A DNA stretch of 6,784 nt from Sphingobacteriaceae bacterium (GTDB lineage: Bacteria > Bacteroidota > Bacteroidia > B-17B0 > Aurantibacillaceae), in assembly GCA_023251695.1 (NCBI GenBank), contig JAHEYE010000192.1, forward strand, positions 1-6,784. Direction: 5' to 3'. This document shows positions 6,503 to 6,784 of this stretch, piece after piece. A program made the translations under genes and the position numbers. Below the pieces are notes generated by a model. That model had not been told where the DNA came from. It saw nothing but the letters and a program-made list of their open reading frames with translations, and did not search any database. Position 1 is the stretch's first letter, and the number at the start of each line of letters is the position of its first letter.

Positions 6503-6784
6503 ATGGCAAAGAAAGCAACCAAAAAAGCGAAACCTGCAAAGAAAGCAGCGAAAAAAGCAGTAAAGAAAACAAGCAAGCCTTCAAAAAAGGCAAAACCTGT
6601 AGCTAAAAAAACGAAGCCCGTAAAAAAAGTAAAACCTGCTGCTAAAAAAGCAAAGCCCGCAAAAAAAGCAAAGGCAATTAAAAAGGCTGTAAAGCCTGCA
6701 AAGAAATCTTCTTTGGTAAAAGCTAAAAAATCGGTTAAGGAATTAACCGGTAAAAAGGGAAAGCCAATTGACGCTATTAAAAAA
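6503..6784 (+). CDS. Lysine/alanine-rich basic protein, partial (C-terminus beyond window edge)
   Basis: The frame opens at ATG 6503, 5 nt after the ileS stop, with GAGAAAG just upstream, and runs 94 codons to the window edge without a stop. 41 of 94 residues are lysine and only two are acidic (E80, D90). Residues 1-68 are a degenerate repeat of KKAKPA-like units, resembling histone H1 tails and bacterial H1-like DNA-binding proteins. From about 69 the repeats fade (SSLVKAKKSVKELTGKKGKP), possibly leading into a folded domain. In many Bacteroidota ileS is followed by a TraR/DksA-family zinc-finger gene and then lspA, and some of those regulators carry long Lys/Ala/Pro-rich N-terminal extensions. 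A DksA-like protein with a basic tail is therefore the leading guess by position, with a histone-like protein the alternative. The part that would decide is outside the window. Co-transcription with ileS is likely. Confidence 0.85.
   Translation, partial: MAKKATKKAKPAKKAAKKAVKKTSKPSKKAKPVAKKTKPVKKVKPAAKKAKPAKKAKAIKKAVKPAKKSSLVKAKKSVKELTGKKGKPIDAIKK

Overview
The window looks like chromosomal DNA from a member of the Bacteroidota. The evidence is an AT-rich sequence with few clear Shine-Dalgarno sites, upstream boxes of the TAnnTTTG type known as the Bacteroidota -7 promoter element, a DarA-like dialkylresorcinol enzyme of the kind found in flexirubin clusters, and a type-2 isoleucyl-tRNA synthetase whose class I signature reads GIHH. 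Order, family or genus cannot be fixed from this sequence alone.

Left part (1-1965, all minus strand): a tight three-gene block, read right to left. It holds a DarA-like dialkylresorcinol-forming enzyme, a hotdog-fold acyl-ACP dehydratase-like protein and the ATPase of an ABC exporter that runs off the left edge. The gaps between genes are only 2 nt. This is most simply the edge of a flexirubin / dialkylresorcinol pigment cluster, with the ketosynthase, carrier protein and remaining genes expected beyond position 1.

Middle (1966-2893): a 55-bp divergent intergenic region carries two back-to-back TAnnTTTG boxes that form an imperfect inverted repeat. On the plus strand, a RidA-family deaminase (2-aminomuconate-deaminase-like branch) is followed after 12 nt by a small secreted protein of unknown function. 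That protein may be related to the C-terminal domain of the gliding/type IX secretion protein GldM.

Right part (2894-6784): a 118-bp intergenic region with a plausible promoter precedes a full-length ileS (1161 codons). The gene has the swapped HIGH motif and an in-frame triplicated heptamer in its editing-domain region. Five nt later a very lysine-rich ORF starts and runs off the right edge. By position it may be the basic N-terminal extension of a TraR/DksA-type protein, or a histone-H1-like protein. There are no RNA genes, insertion sequences, CRISPR arrays or gene-free stretches over 300 bp. I do not see an obviously undescribed system. The most distinctive items are the pigment-cluster edge, the altered active-site motif in IleRS, the heptamer repeat and the lysine-rich ORF.
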